Part shown: positions 16,796-26,067 of the stretch, one piece after another | Position numbering within the stretch: the stretch's first letter is position 1 | How the letters are laid out: each line of letters begins with the position of its first letter | Origin: Comamonas testosteroni | GTDB taxonomy: Bacteria > Pseudomonadota > Gammaproteobacteria > Burkholderiales > Burkholderiaceae_C | Reading direction: 5' to 3' | DNA length: 64,000 nt | Assembly (NCBI RefSeq): GCF_000761245.1 | Contig: NZ_AWOR01000078.1 | Span: 310,001 to 374,000, forward strand | Notes under the pieces: generated by a model | What the model was told of the DNA's origin: nothing | What the model saw: the letters and a program-made list of their open reading frames with translations, nothing else | Databases searched by the model: none | Translations under genes and position numbers: made by a program

Positions 16796-18472
16796 TCAGG
16801 CGGGCAGGGCGCGCTCAAGTATGGCCGCAATGTCGAGCCCAGCCGGGTCGAACGCTCCGACCACCATGGCCCCGTCCTGCGCGCCCAGGCGGGTGTGGAT
16901 GAAGCCATTGGCCATGGGGGGGGGCGCGTGCCTGTGCATCAGGCAGGCCTGGGCCAGCAGACACAAGTCCTGCACCAGTCGGCGGGCTTGCGGCTCCAGT
17001 GCATCGGGGGCTGCAGATAGGCGTTGGGCCAGCGATTGCGCCATCGCCGTCAGCAGGGGCTGGTCGGCAGCCATTTCGCTGAGATCTTGCAACAGCAGGC
17101 GCGCGGCTTCGGGCTCGCGGCCCATGGCGCGCAGCACATCGAGGCACATCACATTGCCCGAGCCTTCCCAGATGGAGTTGACGGGCGCCTCGCGGAACAG
17201 GCGCGCGACGATGCTGTCCTGCACATAGCCATTTCCGCCAAAGACCTCCATGGCTTCGCCCGTGATCTCCACCGAGCGCTTGCAGACCCAGAACTTGGCG
17301 GCCGGAGTCATGATGCGCTTCCAGGCGCGAGCCAGCAGATCGCCTTCGGCCTCCAGCTCATAGGCCAGCGCCAGATGCATGGCGAGCTGCATGGAGGCTT
17401 CGCTTTCGAGTGCCAGGTCCGCGAGCACGGTGGCCATCAGCGGCTGATCCGCGAGATGTTTGCCAAAGGCCGATCGCTGACGCGCATAGGCAATCGACTG
17501 CACGGTGGCGCTGCGCACAATGGCCGCACTGCCCAACACGCAGTTCAGTCGCGTGTAGCTGGCCATCTCGATGATGGTGGGAATGCCGCGCCCTTCCTCG
17601 CCCATGAGAATGCCCCAGGCGTCCTGCAGCTCCACTTCCGAGCTGGAGTTGCTGCGGTTGCCGACCTTGTCCTTGAGGCGCTGCACACGCACCGGGTTCT
17701 TGCTGCCATCGGGGCGCCAGCGCGGCACGAAAAAGCAGGCGTGGCCGCCGAGTTCGCCGCTGGCCGTGGCCATGCGCGCCACCACCAGATGGGCGTCGCA
17801 CATGGGGGCCGAGAAAAACCATTTGTGGCCGCGCAGCAGATACTCACCGCCGCGGCCACCCTCATGCACGGGATGGGCCACCGTGGTGTTGGCGCGCACG
17901 TCCGAGCCGCCCTGTTTCTCCGTCATCCCCATGCCTATCCAGATGGATTTTTTCTGGCTCAAGGGCAGGTCGCGCGCGTCGTACTCGTGGCTGAACAACT
18001 GGGCTTGCAACTGGCTCCAGAGCTGGGGCTCTTTTTGCAGCACAGGGATGGCCGCCGTGGTCATGGTGGCTGGGCATAGAGTGCCTTGCTCCACCTGGCC
18101 GTGCAGGTAAAAGCCTGCGGCCCAGGCGCTCCAGCGACCGCGGCTCGGGCTCTCAAAGGGCAAGGAGATCAGACCTTGCTCGCGATACAGCTGCATGAGG
18201 CGATGCCAGCTGGGATGGAATTCCACGGCATCGAGCACACGCCCGCGTGCGTCAAAGCGCTGCAGCTCGGGCGTATGACGGTTGGCGAGTTCGGCCTGCT
18301 CCCAGCGGTGCTTCTTGCCAAGCTGTTGCGCAAAGCGGCTCAGCGCTGGCACAAAGCCCTGGGCCTGCTGGCGCTGCAGCACTTCCTGCAAGGCCGCATC
18401 GACCTGCAGCAGATCGATGTCGGTCAGCTCATCGAACTGGTTGAAGACGTCATGGGTGTCCAGGGCCTGCAT
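16796..18472 (-). CDS. AidB-like acyl-CoA dehydrogenase family flavoprotein
   Basis: This 558-residue FAD enzyme is of the isovaleryl-CoA dehydrogenase/AidB branch. The long N-terminal domain, MGMTEKQGGSDVRANTT (flavin site), the TRLNCVLGSAAIVRSA helix and EVFGGNGYVQDS with EAPVNSIWEGSGNV near the C-terminus match AidB, which is longer than ordinary acyl-CoA dehydrogenases (~390 residues). AidB in E. coli binds DNA in the adaptive response to alkylation; here no ada-type gene adjoins. It may instead serve an acyl-CoA linked to the neighbouring box genes, which is speculative. ATG 18472 was taken as the first Met of the conserved region. Confidence 0.85.
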   Translation of the reverse strand: MQALDTHDVFNQFDELTDIDLLQVDAALQEVLQRQQAQGFVPALSRFAQQLGKKHRWEQAELANRHTPELQRFDARGRVLDAVEFHPSWHRLMQLYREQGLISLPFESPSRGRWSAWAAGFYLHGQVEQGTLCPATMTTAAIPVLQKEPQLWSQLQAQLFSHEYDARDLPLSQKKSIWIGMGMTEKQGGSDVRANTTVAHPVHEGGRGGEYLLRGHKWFFSAPMCDAHLVVARMATASGELGGHACFFVPRWRPDGSKNPVRVQRLKDKVGNRSNSSSEVELQDAWGILMGEEGRGIPTIIEMASYTRLNCVLGSAAIVRSATVQSIAYARQRSAFGKHLADQPLMATVLADLALESEASMQLAMHLALAYELEAEGDLLARAWKRIMTPAAKFWVCKRSVEITGEAMEVFGGNGYVQDSIVARLFREAPVNSIWEGSGNVMCLDVLRAMGREPEAARLLLQDLSEMAADQPLLTAMAQSLAQRLSAAPDALEPQARRLVQDLCLLAQACLMHRHAPPPMANGFIHTRLGAQDGAMVVGAFDPAGLDIAAILERALPA

Positions 18473-18567
18473 GCGATCACTCCTGTGGCTGTGCGCTCGT
18501 CACAGGCCAATATAGAGCGCGTCATGGCTGACGCAAAGCGGGTTTTCAACCGCCTTGTCACCTGTGC

Positions 18568-19401
18568 TCAGCGCCTGCGTGCCTGCTCGTACAAGCCCAT
18601 GACGCGCGGCACGTTCCCCTCCAGCTGACGTATGCGATCGGGGCCCGTCGGATGCGTGGAGAGAAAGCCTATGCCGCCTTCGCCCGTGGCCTGGCCCATC
18701 TTTCGCCACAGGCTCACGGCGGCCTGCGGGTTGAAGCCGGCGCGGGCCGCGAGCTCCAGTCCGACCAGATCGGCATCGCTTTCGTCGTTGCGGCTGAACT
18801 TGAGGCTGAGCAACTGGCCGCCCAGGCGTGCCGCGGCATTGCCGATATCGCCCAGACCCAGCAATTGCGCGCCCAGCGATATGCCTATGCTGGTGGCCTG
18901 ATTCTTGGCCAGCTGCTCGCGCGAATGCTCGCGCAGGGCATGGGCCATCTCGTGGCCCATGATCATGGCGATCTCGTCGTCCGTCAGCTTGAGCTGGTCG
19001 ATGATGCCGGTGTAGAAGGCGATCTTGCCGCCGGGCATGCAGAACGCGTTGATCTGCTTGCTGCCTATGAGATTGACCTCCCAGCGCCACTGGCCGGCGC
19101 GCGGGTTCCACTGCGCGGCATAGGGAATGAGGCGCTGGGCAATGCCGCGCAGGCGTTGCAGCTGCGGGTTGCCGGCGTCTGCCAGCGCACCCTGAGCCTT
19201 GGCTTTTTGCAGCAGCTCCTGGTACTGCTGGGTTGCAGAGTTTTCCAGCGTCTCGGCCGGCACCAGCTGGCGCATGACCGATGCCTTGCCGACCTCCACC
19301 TGAGCCTGCGCTGGCGCGTGCATCAGCGCAGCGCAGGCCAGTGCGGGCAGCAGGCAGTTGCGGGTGGCGGGCAGGCGCAGGGATGAGATTAGGGCGTACA
19401 T
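18568..19401 (-). CDS. M48 family metalloprotease, LoiP/YcaL-like, periplasmic
   Basis: This 277-residue zinc protease probably acts on misfolded outer-membrane or periplasmic proteins. A signal-peptide-like N-terminus ends near APAQAQ (residues ~30-34). The zinc motif HEMAH lies at 150-154 and the third ligand Glu207 in NDESDAD. The blocks INAFCMPGGKIAFYTG and FLSTHPTGPDRI are typical of the Oma1/LoiP group, without membrane helices in the catalytic part. No lipobox cysteine is clear, although Cys22 in the leader could serve. The ATG at 19401 was preferred to a TTG three codons upstream. Confidence 0.88.
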   Translation of the reverse strand: MYALISSLRLPATRNCLLPALACAALMHAPAQAQVEVGKASVMRQLVPAETLENSATQQYQELLQKAKAQGALADAGNPQLQRLRGIAQRLIPYAAQWNPRAGQWRWEVNLIGSKQINAFCMPGGKIAFYTGIIDQLKLTDDEIAMIMGHEMAHALREHSREQLAKNQATSIGISLGAQLLGLGDIGNAAARLGGQLLSLKFSRNDESDADLVGLELAARAGFNPQAAVSLWRKMGQATGEGGIGFLSTHPTGPDRIRQLEGNVPRVMGLYEQARRR

Positions 19402-19438
19402 GAGCGCCAAGTCTATGCGAGCTGCAGTCTGCCTCGGG

Positions 19439-20356
19439 TCAGACGTTTTCTGCAGTCTTGCGCTCTGCCTGCACCACCAGCCACAGGCCTCCGATCACGC
19501 CGAGCAGACCGATCACGGACCACCAGGCGGGGCGCTCGCCGACCACCAGCAAAGACAGTGCAAAAGCGGTGATCGGCTCGGCCTTGCTCAGTGCCACGCC
19601 GGTCGCGGCAGACATGCCGCGCAGGCCCACGGAGAACAGCAGATAGGCAAGCCCCGTGGCGACCATGCCCAGATAGATCACTACGGCCCAGCCGTCGGCG
19701 CTGATCTGCAGCGGCCCGCCCAGCCAGGCCGAAACGGGCAGCGACAGCAGGGCTGCGCAGGCAAACACCCAGGCATTGACCGTGGCCACACGCGCCTGAA
19801 GCACCAGCGCCTGGTTGACCAGGGCGTAGGCGGCATAGGACAGACCGGCCAGCAGGCACAGGGCCATGCCCGCCCATGGCAGATGCTGTCTGTCGGTGGC
19901 AGCCAGTGCCATGACAATGCCTCCGCCCACGCCGGTGCAGGTGCCAAGCCACCATTGAGGGCTGGGCATGCGCTTTTGCACCACGGCCTGCATCAGACCG
20001 GCCCAGATGGGGCCGCTGCCTATGGCCAACGCCGTACCCAGGGCCACGCCGCTGGCCTTGACGCCGGCAAAGAAGCTGAGGTTGTAGATAGCCATGCAGA
20101 GGCCGCAGAACACGATACGCGCCCAGCGCATGGGTTGGTGCGCGTGGCCTCGGTCCAGCACCATCGCCAGTGCGACAAAGAACAGCGCGGCCATGACCAT
20201 GCGCAGGCCGCCTACCCAGTAGGGCGAGAGCTGTGCGGGCGCGAAATGCTGTGCCGTGCCAGTGGTGCCCCAGAGCATGGCGGCGGCCAGTACCAGGCCG
20301 ACAGGACCCAAGGCTCTTCGGGACGATGAGCAAGAGATAGCAGAAGTGATAGACAT
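19439..20356 (-). CDS. EamA/DMT family transporter
   Basis: This is a 305-residue inner-membrane protein with ten predicted helices in two EamA halves. The first half has AAAMLWGTTGTAQHF and GVALGTALAIGSGPIWAG, the second GMALCLLAGLSYAAYALV and GLRGMSAATGVALSKAEPI with a final VVGERPAWWSVIG. Such carriers usually export amino acids or metabolites; no substrate can be named. An AraC regulator gene lies directly upstream on the same strand, 67 bp away, and probably controls it. The ATG at 20356 begins the first half cleanly. Confidence 0.85.
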   Translation of the reverse strand: MSITSAISCSSSRRALGPVGLVLAAAMLWGTTGTAQHFAPAQLSPYWVGGLRMVMAALFFVALAMVLDRGHAHQPMRWARIVFCGLCMAIYNLSFFAGVKASGVALGTALAIGSGPIWAGLMQAVVQKRMPSPQWWLGTCTGVGGGIVMALAATDRQHLPWAGMALCLLAGLSYAAYALVNQALVLQARVATVNAWVFACAALLSLPVSAWLGGPLQISADGWAVVIYLGMVATGLAYLLFSVGLRGMSAATGVALSKAEPITAFALSLLVVGERPAWWSVIGLLGVIGGLWLVVQAERKTAENV

Positions 20357-20423
20357 GAGTGAGCCATCATGCGCGGGCCCGGGCCGCGCATCTGTCGAGA
20401 AACGCTTGAAGTGAGGGGGCGGC

Positions 20424-21119
20424 TCAGCGCGGCTGACGCAGCTGGCGCGACGTCACGCCGCGCTCGCGCCGCAATGCATAGGCCAGGGCGCTGGCCGAGG
20501 CGTAGCCGCAGCGCAGCGCGGTCGCTTCAAGTGCGGTCCCCTGCTTGAGCTGCAGCACGGCAGCGTCCAGGCGCAGGCCGCGCAGCCAGTCCTGCGGGGT
20601 GCGGTCCGTCAGCTCCACAAAACGGGCATGGAACTGAGCCACGCTCAGGTGCATCAGGCCCGCCAGCCTGGCCGTGGGCCAGCTCTCATGCAAAGCGGCC
20701 TGAACCTGCTGCTGCAGCCGCAGCAGATCCAGGCCGCGCCGCTGCAGCAAGGTGGGAGCCTGCAGCACCAGCGCCATCTGCGCAGCGGCCGACAGGCTCG
20801 ATTGCGGAAAGCGCAGCGCCGGGGGCACGGCAAAGCGGCGCAGCTTGTCCAGCCCCTGGGCCATGGGCGCATCGATCACCAGTACCTGGGTTTGCGGTGT
20901 GGCCAGATAGCCATGGTCGGCACCTGCGGGGATGACCATGCCGCAGGCGCTGTCGACAAAGCTGGGTCTGCCGGCCACCTCCAGCTCCATGCGTCCCTGC
21001 AGCGCAAACAGAATCTGGGCGTAGTCATGGGCATGTTCCTGATGCTCGCCGCTGTAGCTGCGCACCGAGGTCTGTGCCTGGTCAAGCACAGGGCGCGGAG
21101 ATGCGGTGTCACGGCTCAT
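20424..21119 (-). CDS. AraC family transcriptional regulator with N-terminal cupin
   Basis: This 231-residue regulator has an N-terminal cupin-like sensor (EHQEHAHDYAQILFALQGRM, PAGADHGY) and a C-terminal AraC helix-turn-helix pair (residues ~130-231; RLAGLMHLSVAQFHARF and ALEATALRCGYASASALAYA). The second HTH keeps the usual G-YxSxSALAYAL pattern. Proteins of this layout often control an adjacent exporter, and the EamA gene follows. ATG 21119 was selected; upstream in-frame codons extend into the promoter region shared with the divergent AmpG-like gene. Confidence 0.85.
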   Translation of the reverse strand: MSRDTASPRPVLDQAQTSVRSYSGEHQEHAHDYAQILFALQGRMELEVAGRPSFVDSACGMVIPAGADHGYLATPQTQVLVIDAPMAQGLDKLRRFAVPPALRFPQSSLSAAAQMALVLQAPTLLQRRGLDLLRLQQQVQAALHESWPTARLAGLMHLSVAQFHARFVELTDRTPQDWLRGLRLDAAVLQLKQGTALEATALRCGYASASALAYALRRERGVTSRQLRQPR

Positions 21120-21222
21120 GGGGCAATCCTGCTTACAGAAAGAGACGGTGGTCGCGGTAATGGTAGCGCCCGGCGACTGGCGCGGGCAACCGATAATGCC
21201 CTCTGCCTCAAAGAACCAGACC

Positions 21223-22581
21223 ATGACCGAGTCGTCCCAAACAAGCACCAGCCCCACTTCCGCAGATGTCGTCATCAAGCCCAAGCGCAGCTGGAGCCAG
21301 GCCTTCAAGGTCTATGCCCAGCCCACCAGCTTGCGCATGCTGGCCCTGGGTTTCTCGGCCGGCCTGCCGCTGCTGCTGGTGCTTGGCACCTTGAGCTTCT
21401 GGCTGCGCGAGGCCGATATCGATCGCACGACGATAGGATTCCTGAGCTGGGTGGGTCTGGCCTATGCCTTCAAATGGGTGTGGTCTCCGCTGGTGGATCG
21501 CCTGCCCCTGCCGGCGCTGACGCGCATGCTGGGGCGGCGCCGCAGCTGGCTGTTGTTTTCGCAGCTGCTGATCGTGGCGGGCCTGCTCGGCATGTCGTTC
21601 ATGGACCCCAAGCAGTCCCTGCAGCCGCTGGTGTGGTGCGCGCTGCTGGTGGCTTTCGGCTCGGCCACGCAGGATATTGCGCTGGATGCCTATCGCATCG
21701 AGTCTGCCAAGGTCGACGACCAGGCAGCCCTGGCGGCCACCTACCAGACCGGCTATCGCCTGGCCATGATCTGGGCCGGCGCCGGCGTGCTGTGGGTGGC
21801 GGCGCAGGTGCAAGGGGATGTGCAGGGCTATATGGTGCAGGCCTGGCATGTGGCCTATACGGCCATGGCGGCGAGCATGCTGGTGGGCATGGTCACGGTG
21901 CTGTTCTCGCCCGAGCCTGAAACCCGTCCCATCGCACCGGCGCGCAATGCCGCCGAATGGATCAATGGCGCGTTGATTGCACCGTTTGCCGACTTCATCG
22001 GCCGCTACCGGTGGCAGGCGCTGCTGCTGCTGGCGCTGATCGGCCTGTATCGCGTGAGCGACGTGGTCATGGGCATCATGGCCAACCCGTTCTATGTGGA
22101 CATGGGCTACACCAAGGAAGAGGTGGCTGCCGTGACCAAGGTGTTCGGCGTCATCATGACGCTGCTGGGTGGCTTTGTGGGCGGCACCATGGCCGTGCGT
22201 TGGGGCGTGATGCGTGTGCTGATGCTGGGCGCCGTGCTGTCGGCAGGCACCAATATGCTGTTTGCCTGGCTGGCCACACGCGGCCACGATGTCTCGGCGC
22301 TGGTCTGGGTGGTCAGTGCCGACAATCTCGCCGGGGGGATCGCCTCGGCGGCCTTTATCGCCTATCTATCGGGCCTGACCAATGTGCAGTACTCGGCCAC
22401 GCAATATGCGCTGTTCAGCTCCATGATGCTGCTGGCCCCCAAGTGGCTGGCGGGCTTCTCGGGGGTGTTTGTCGATGCTTATGGTTACGAGGCGTTCTTC
22501 CACACCACGGCGCTGATGGGCTTCCCCGTGCTGTTGCTGATTTTCCTGGCATCCAGAGTGAAAATTGGCTCTGACGCTTGA
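21223..22581 (+). CDS. MFS permease, AmpG-like (muropeptide transporter family)
   Basis: This 452-residue inner-membrane carrier has twelve hydrophobic segments. It resembles AmpG, which brings anhydromuropeptides into the cytoplasm for wall recycling: FSAGLPLLLVLGTLSFWLRE, KWVWSPLVDR, the GSATQDIALDAYRIE helix and later GIASAAFIAYLSGLTN. The DxxxDAYR acid pair (SATQDIALDAYR) is characteristic. No ampD or ampC gene is near. ATG 21223 begins a hydrophilic N-terminal tail of about 25 residues. The gene diverges from the AraC gene. A fragment of the family B repeat (22592-22611) follows its stop. Confidence 0.87.
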   Translation: MTESSQTSTSPTSADVVIKPKRSWSQAFKVYAQPTSLRMLALGFSAGLPLLLVLGTLSFWLREADIDRTTIGFLSWVGLAYAFKWVWSPLVDRLPLPALTRMLGRRRSWLLFSQLLIVAGLLGMSFMDPKQSLQPLVWCALLVAFGSATQDIALDAYRIESAKVDDQAALAATYQTGYRLAMIWAGAGVLWVAAQVQGDVQGYMVQAWHVAYTAMAASMLVGMVTVLFSPEPETRPIAPARNAAEWINGALIAPFADFIGRYRWQALLLLALIGLYRVSDVVMGIMANPFYVDMGYTKEEVAAVTKVFGVIMTLLGGFVGGTMAVRWGVMRVLMLGAVLSAGTNMLFAWLATRGHDVSALVWVVSADNLAGGIASAAFIAYLSGLTNVQYSATQYALFSSMMLLAPKWLAGFSGVFVDAYGYEAFFHTTALMGFPVLLLIFLASRVKIGSDA

Positions 22582-22705
22582 TGGGTAAGTACTGACAGCT
22601 ATTGTTTTTGAGCGGCTCGGCGTTTACCCAACTTTACGCACCAGACAAGAGCAGGTCACCTGCGTGCTGCAGCATGGCGTCTTGAAGAAATACCGAGGCG
22701 CGAGC

Positions 22706-23455
22706 ATGACTACACTGCCCCCTATGAGCACGCACCAACTTCTGATGATTGAGGACGACGTTCGCCTGGCGCAAATGGTGAGCGACTACCTGGGTAATAA
22801 CGGCCTGGAAGTGACCCATATGGCTGACGGCAAGAGCGGCCTGGAACAGCTGCAGCCCAGCGATGGCGGCTCGGTCGAGCTGCCCGACCTGGTGATCCTG
22901 GACCTGATGCTGCCCGACATGGACGGGCTTGAAGTCTGCCGGCGAATACGCTCCATGCCTGGTACTCCAGCACAGGTTCCCGTGCTGATGCTGACCGCCA
23001 AGGGCGACCCCATGGACCGCATCATCGGTCTGGAACTGGGCGCCGACGACTATCTGCCCAAGCCTTTCGAGCCGCGTGAGCTGCTGGCCCGCATTCGCGC
23101 CATCCTGCGTCGCAAAGGCAGCGAGAGCCAGGCGGCCCCCGCCAATGCCGTCATGCGCTTCGGTAGTCTGGAAATCGATCGCGATGCCCGCACCGTGTCG
23201 GTGGGCGAGCAGCAGGCCGACCTCACCTCCTACCAGTTCGACCTGCTGGTGGCACTGGCCGAGCGCGCCGGTCGCGTTCTGACGCGCGATCAGATCATGG
23301 AAGCCGTGCGCGGCCGCGAACTGGAGGCGTTCGACCGCTCCATCGACGTGCACATGGGCCGCATCCGTGCCGCGATCGAGGCCGACCCCAAGGCTCCCAA
23401 GCGCATTCTCACCGTGCGTGGTGTGGGCTACGTTTTTGCCAAGCAACAAGACTGA
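22706..23455 (+). CDS. OmpR-family response regulator
   Basis: This 249-residue DNA-binding response regulator has a receiver domain (acid pair Asp17-Asp18, phosphoacceptor Asp66 in LDLMLPDMDG, Lys119 in LPKPFEP) and a C-terminal winged helix (residues ~145-245, ending TVRGVGYVFA). It pairs with the histidine kinase whose ATG overlaps its stop (TGATG), so the two are translationally coupled. The closest named relatives are RstA-type regulators. ATG 22706 was used; ATG 22724 is a plausible shorter start. The regulon is not evident from the surroundings. Confidence 0.9.
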   Translation: MTTLPPMSTHQLLMIEDDVRLAQMVSDYLGNNGLEVTHMADGKSGLEQLQPSDGGSVELPDLVILDLMLPDMDGLEVCRRIRSMPGTPAQVPVLMLTAKGDPMDRIIGLELGADDYLPKPFEPRELLARIRAILRRKGSESQAAPANAVMRFGSLEIDRDARTVSVGEQQADLTSYQFDLLVALAERAGRVLTRDQIMEAVRGRELEAFDRSIDVHMGRIRAAIEADPKAPKRILTVRGVGYVFAKQQD

Positions 23456-24675
23456 TGAAGCTGCTGCATGCTTTCTCCCAGCGCCTGTATCTGCGCATCT
23501 GGCTGGCGGTGGTGGTCGGCGTGGCCGTGCTCACGCTGTGCGTGGCCTGGGCCTGGAATATTGCCGAAGAGCAGCGCGCCCAGAACAGCACCACGCCTCC
23601 TTCGCGCGAGATGGTGCTCAAAGGCCCCGAGGGGGAGGTTCTGGTGGAGGGGCGTGGCAACCGCATCTCCGGTTCGCCCGTAGATGGCGTGCGCTTTGAA
23701 ATTGCCGCCCGGGACGGGCAGGTCTATGAGCTATGGATGGCGCCGCGCGAGTGGCGTGAGGGTCGCCCTCCCCCGCGTGATGGTGCCGTCGCCTTCTGGC
23801 TGCGGCCCCCGTTCGGCTTTCTGTGGATGCTGGGCCTGGTCGGCGTGGCGGTGGTGGTGGGCGTATTTCCCATCATTCGCCGTCTGCTCAAGCGACTGGA
23901 AAACCTGCAGCGCGGTGTCAAGCGCTTCGGTGAGGGCGATCTGTCGGTGCGTGTCCCCGAGCATGGTCACGATGAGGTGGCGGATCTGGCGCACCAGTTC
24001 AACGCTGCTGCAGCGCGCATCGAAACCTTGATGACGTCTCACAAATCTCTGTTGGCCAATGCCTCGCATGAGCTGCGTTCGCCGTTGACGCGCATCCGCA
24101 TGGGCCTGGAGTTCATGGGGGACGATCCGGCCAGTGCACGCGCCAAGGCCGAGATCCAGCGCAATATTGGCGAGCTTGACCAACTGGTCGACGAGATTCT
24201 GCTGGCCAGCCGGCTGGACTCCAGCGAGGTCGATGTGGGCACGGTGGAGTCGGTCGATCTGATCGGCCTGGCAGCCGAGGAATGTGCGCGCATCGATGCC
24301 GATCTGGAGATGCAGACCGATGGCCCGCTTGAGGTGCAGGGGATCGCGAAACTGCTGCGCCGGGCAGTGCGCAATCTGCTGGAGAATGCGCGCCGCTACA
24401 GCGAGGGCGAGATCACGCTGTCCCTGTCCAAGCAGGACGGCATGGCATTGATCCGTGTCGAGGATCACGGCCCTGGAGTTCCCAAGGCGCAGCGCGAGCG
24501 TATCTTCGAGAAATTCTATCGCCTGCCTGGGGCCAGCGAGCGATCCGGTGGTGTGGGCCTGGGCCTGTCGCTGGTGCGTTCGATCGCCGAGCGACATGGT
24601 GGTACGGTGTACTGTGAAGCACGCAACGACGGCCGTAGCGGTGCGAGTTTCGTGATCAGCTTGCCATTGGCCTGA
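23455..24675 (+). CDS. Sensor histidine kinase, RstB-like
   Basis: This is a 406-residue membrane kinase. One transmembrane helix is at residues ~12-32. A short periplasmic loop (~33-118) is rich in Pro and Arg, and a second helix lies at ~120-142. Then follow HAMP (RFGEGDLSVRVPEHGHDE), the dimerisation box with His205 in ANASHELRSPLTRIR, N box (LLENARRY), G1 (VEDHGPGVP) and G2 (GGVGLGLSLV). The small sensor loop suggests a simple ligand or an envelope signal. A bidirectional terminator follows the gene. Confidence 0.9.
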   Translation: MKLLHAFSQRLYLRIWLAVVVGVAVLTLCVAWAWNIAEEQRAQNSTTPPSREMVLKGPEGEVLVEGRGNRISGSPVDGVRFEIAARDGQVYELWMAPREWREGRPPPRDGAVAFWLRPPFGFLWMLGLVGVAVVVGVFPIIRRLLKRLENLQRGVKRFGEGDLSVRVPEHGHDEVADLAHQFNAAAARIETLMTSHKSLLANASHELRSPLTRIRMGLEFMGDDPASARAKAEIQRNIGELDQLVDEILLASRLDSSEVDVGTVESVDLIGLAAEECARIDADLEMQTDGPLEVQGIAKLLRRAVRNLLENARRYSEGEITLSLSKQDGMALIRVEDHGPGVPKAQRERIFEKFYRLPGASERSGGVGLGLSLVRSIAERHGGTVYCEARNDGRSGASFVISLPLA

Positions 24676-24688
24676 GCCGCAGTCCAAG

Positions 24689-24726
24689 AAAAAAGCCCCG
24701 CAGGTTTCGGCCCGCGGGGCTTTTTT
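24689..24726. terminator. Bidirectional intrinsic terminator
   Basis: A-run, GCCCCGC ... GCGGGGC stem, then TTTTTT. It lies between the convergent histidine kinase and ugd genes and can serve both. Confidence 0.9.
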
Positions 24727-24729
24727 GTA

Positions 24730-26067
24730 TCAGCGCGGCTGCTGGGCGGGACGGCCTATGGAGACATAGCCCAGGCCATGGCTGGCAGGCAGGGCAGGCT
24801 CGTAGAGGTTGCGGCCGTCAAAAATCATTCTGTCGTGCAGTGTTGCAGCCAGCAGGTCGAAGTCCGGCGCACGGAAGATCTGCCATTCGGTCACGATGGC
24901 CAGACTGTCTGCATCCTGCGCGGCAGCCAGGGGGCTATCCACCAGCTCCAGGTCGGCACGCTCGCCGTAGATGCGGCGGGCTTCCTTCATGGCAACGGGG
25001 TCGTAGGCTTTCACCTTGGCACCGGCGCTCCAGAGCGACTCCAGCAGATTGCGGCTGGGCGCTTCGCGCATATCGTCGGTATTGGGCTTGAACGCCAGGC
25101 CCCAGACGGCGATGGTCTTTCCCTCCAGCTGGCCGTTGTAGAAGGCGCTGATGCGCTCGAACAGCACATTGCGCTGGGCATGGTTGCGGTCCTCTACGGC
25201 ATTGAGCAGCAGAGGCTCGAACTCGACCTCCCTGGCAGTGTGTATCAGCGCCTTCACATCCTTGGGAAAGCAGCTGCCGCCATAGCCCACGCCCGGGTAG
25301 ATGAAGTGGTAGCCGATGCGCGGGTCGCTGCCAATGCCACGGCGCACGGCCTCCACATTGGCTCCCAGCTTTTCCGCCAAGTTGGCAATCTCGTTCATGA
25401 AGCTGATCTTGGTCGCCAGCATGGCATTGGCTGCATATTTGGTCAGCTCGGCGCTTCGGACATCCATCATCACGATCTTGTCGCGATTGCGGTTGAAGGG
25501 GGCGTAGAGCTCGCGCAGCTTGGCTTCGGAAGCCGGGTTGCCGGTGCCGATGATGATGCGGTCCGGGCGCTGGCAGTCGCCCACGGCCGCGCCTTCCTTG
25601 AGAAACTCCGGATTGGACACCACGTCGAACGGGTATTGCACATTGCGTTGTGCAAGGCCTTCGGCGATCACGGCCGAGACCTTGTCCGCCGTGCCCACGG
25701 GCACGGTCGATTTGTTGATGACGATACGCGGGCCGTCCATGTGCTTGGCAATGGTGCGGGCAACGGCCAGCACATATTGCAGGTCGGCGCTGCCGTCTTC
25801 ATCGGGTGGTGTGCCCACGGCCAGAAAGATCAACTCGCTGTGTGCCACGCCTTCGGCGGCATTGGTGGTGAACTGCAAACGGCCCAGCTGCTGGTTGTTG
25901 ATGACGAGTGCATCGAGGCCAGGTTCATGGATGGGGATCTGGCCGGCCTTGAGTGCCGCGACTTTCCTCTCATCCACATCCACGCAAAGCACCTGGTGGC
26001 CTACGTCGGCCAGCACGGCGCCTTGCACAAGACCGACATAGCCGGTACCAAAGACAGTAACTTTCAT
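24730..26067 (-). CDS. ugd: UDP-glucose 6-dehydrogenase
   Basis: This enzyme oxidises UDP-glucose twice with NAD to UDP-glucuronate. The 445-residue protein has the dinucleotide motif GTGYVG (7-12), the conserved NKSTVPVGT, Lys210 in [10 protein letters not shown] and the catalytic Cys266 in [10 protein letters not shown]. The UDP-binding C-terminal domain has the [16 protein letters not shown] block. Its ATG overlaps the stop of the epimerase upstream (ATGA), and that gene in turn overlaps the GT39 gene, so GT39-epimerase-ugd form one coupled operon. The product UDP-glucuronate is the expected substrate of the epimerase. Confidence 0.95.
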   Translation of the reverse strand: MKVTVFGTGYVGLVQGAVLADVGHQVLCVDVDERKVAALKAGQIPIHEPGLDALVINNQQLGRLQFTTNAAEGVAHSELIFLAVGTPPDEDGSADLQYVLAVARTIAKHMDGPRIVINKSTVPVGTADKVSAVIAEGLAQRNVQYPFDVVSNPEFLKEGAAVGDCQRPDRIIIGTGNPASEAKLRELYAPFNRNRDKIVMMDVRSAELTKYAANAMLATKISFMNEIANLAEKLGANVEAVRRGIGSDPRIGYHFIYPGVGYGGSCFPKDVKALIHTAREVEFEPLLLNAVEDRNHAQRNVLFERISAFYNGQLEGKTIAVWGLAFKPNTDDMREAPSRNLLESLWSAGAKVKAYDPVAMKEARRIYGERADLELVDSPLAAAQDADSLAIVTEWQIFRAPDFDLLAATLHDRMIFDGRNLYEPALPASHGLGYVSIGRPAQQPR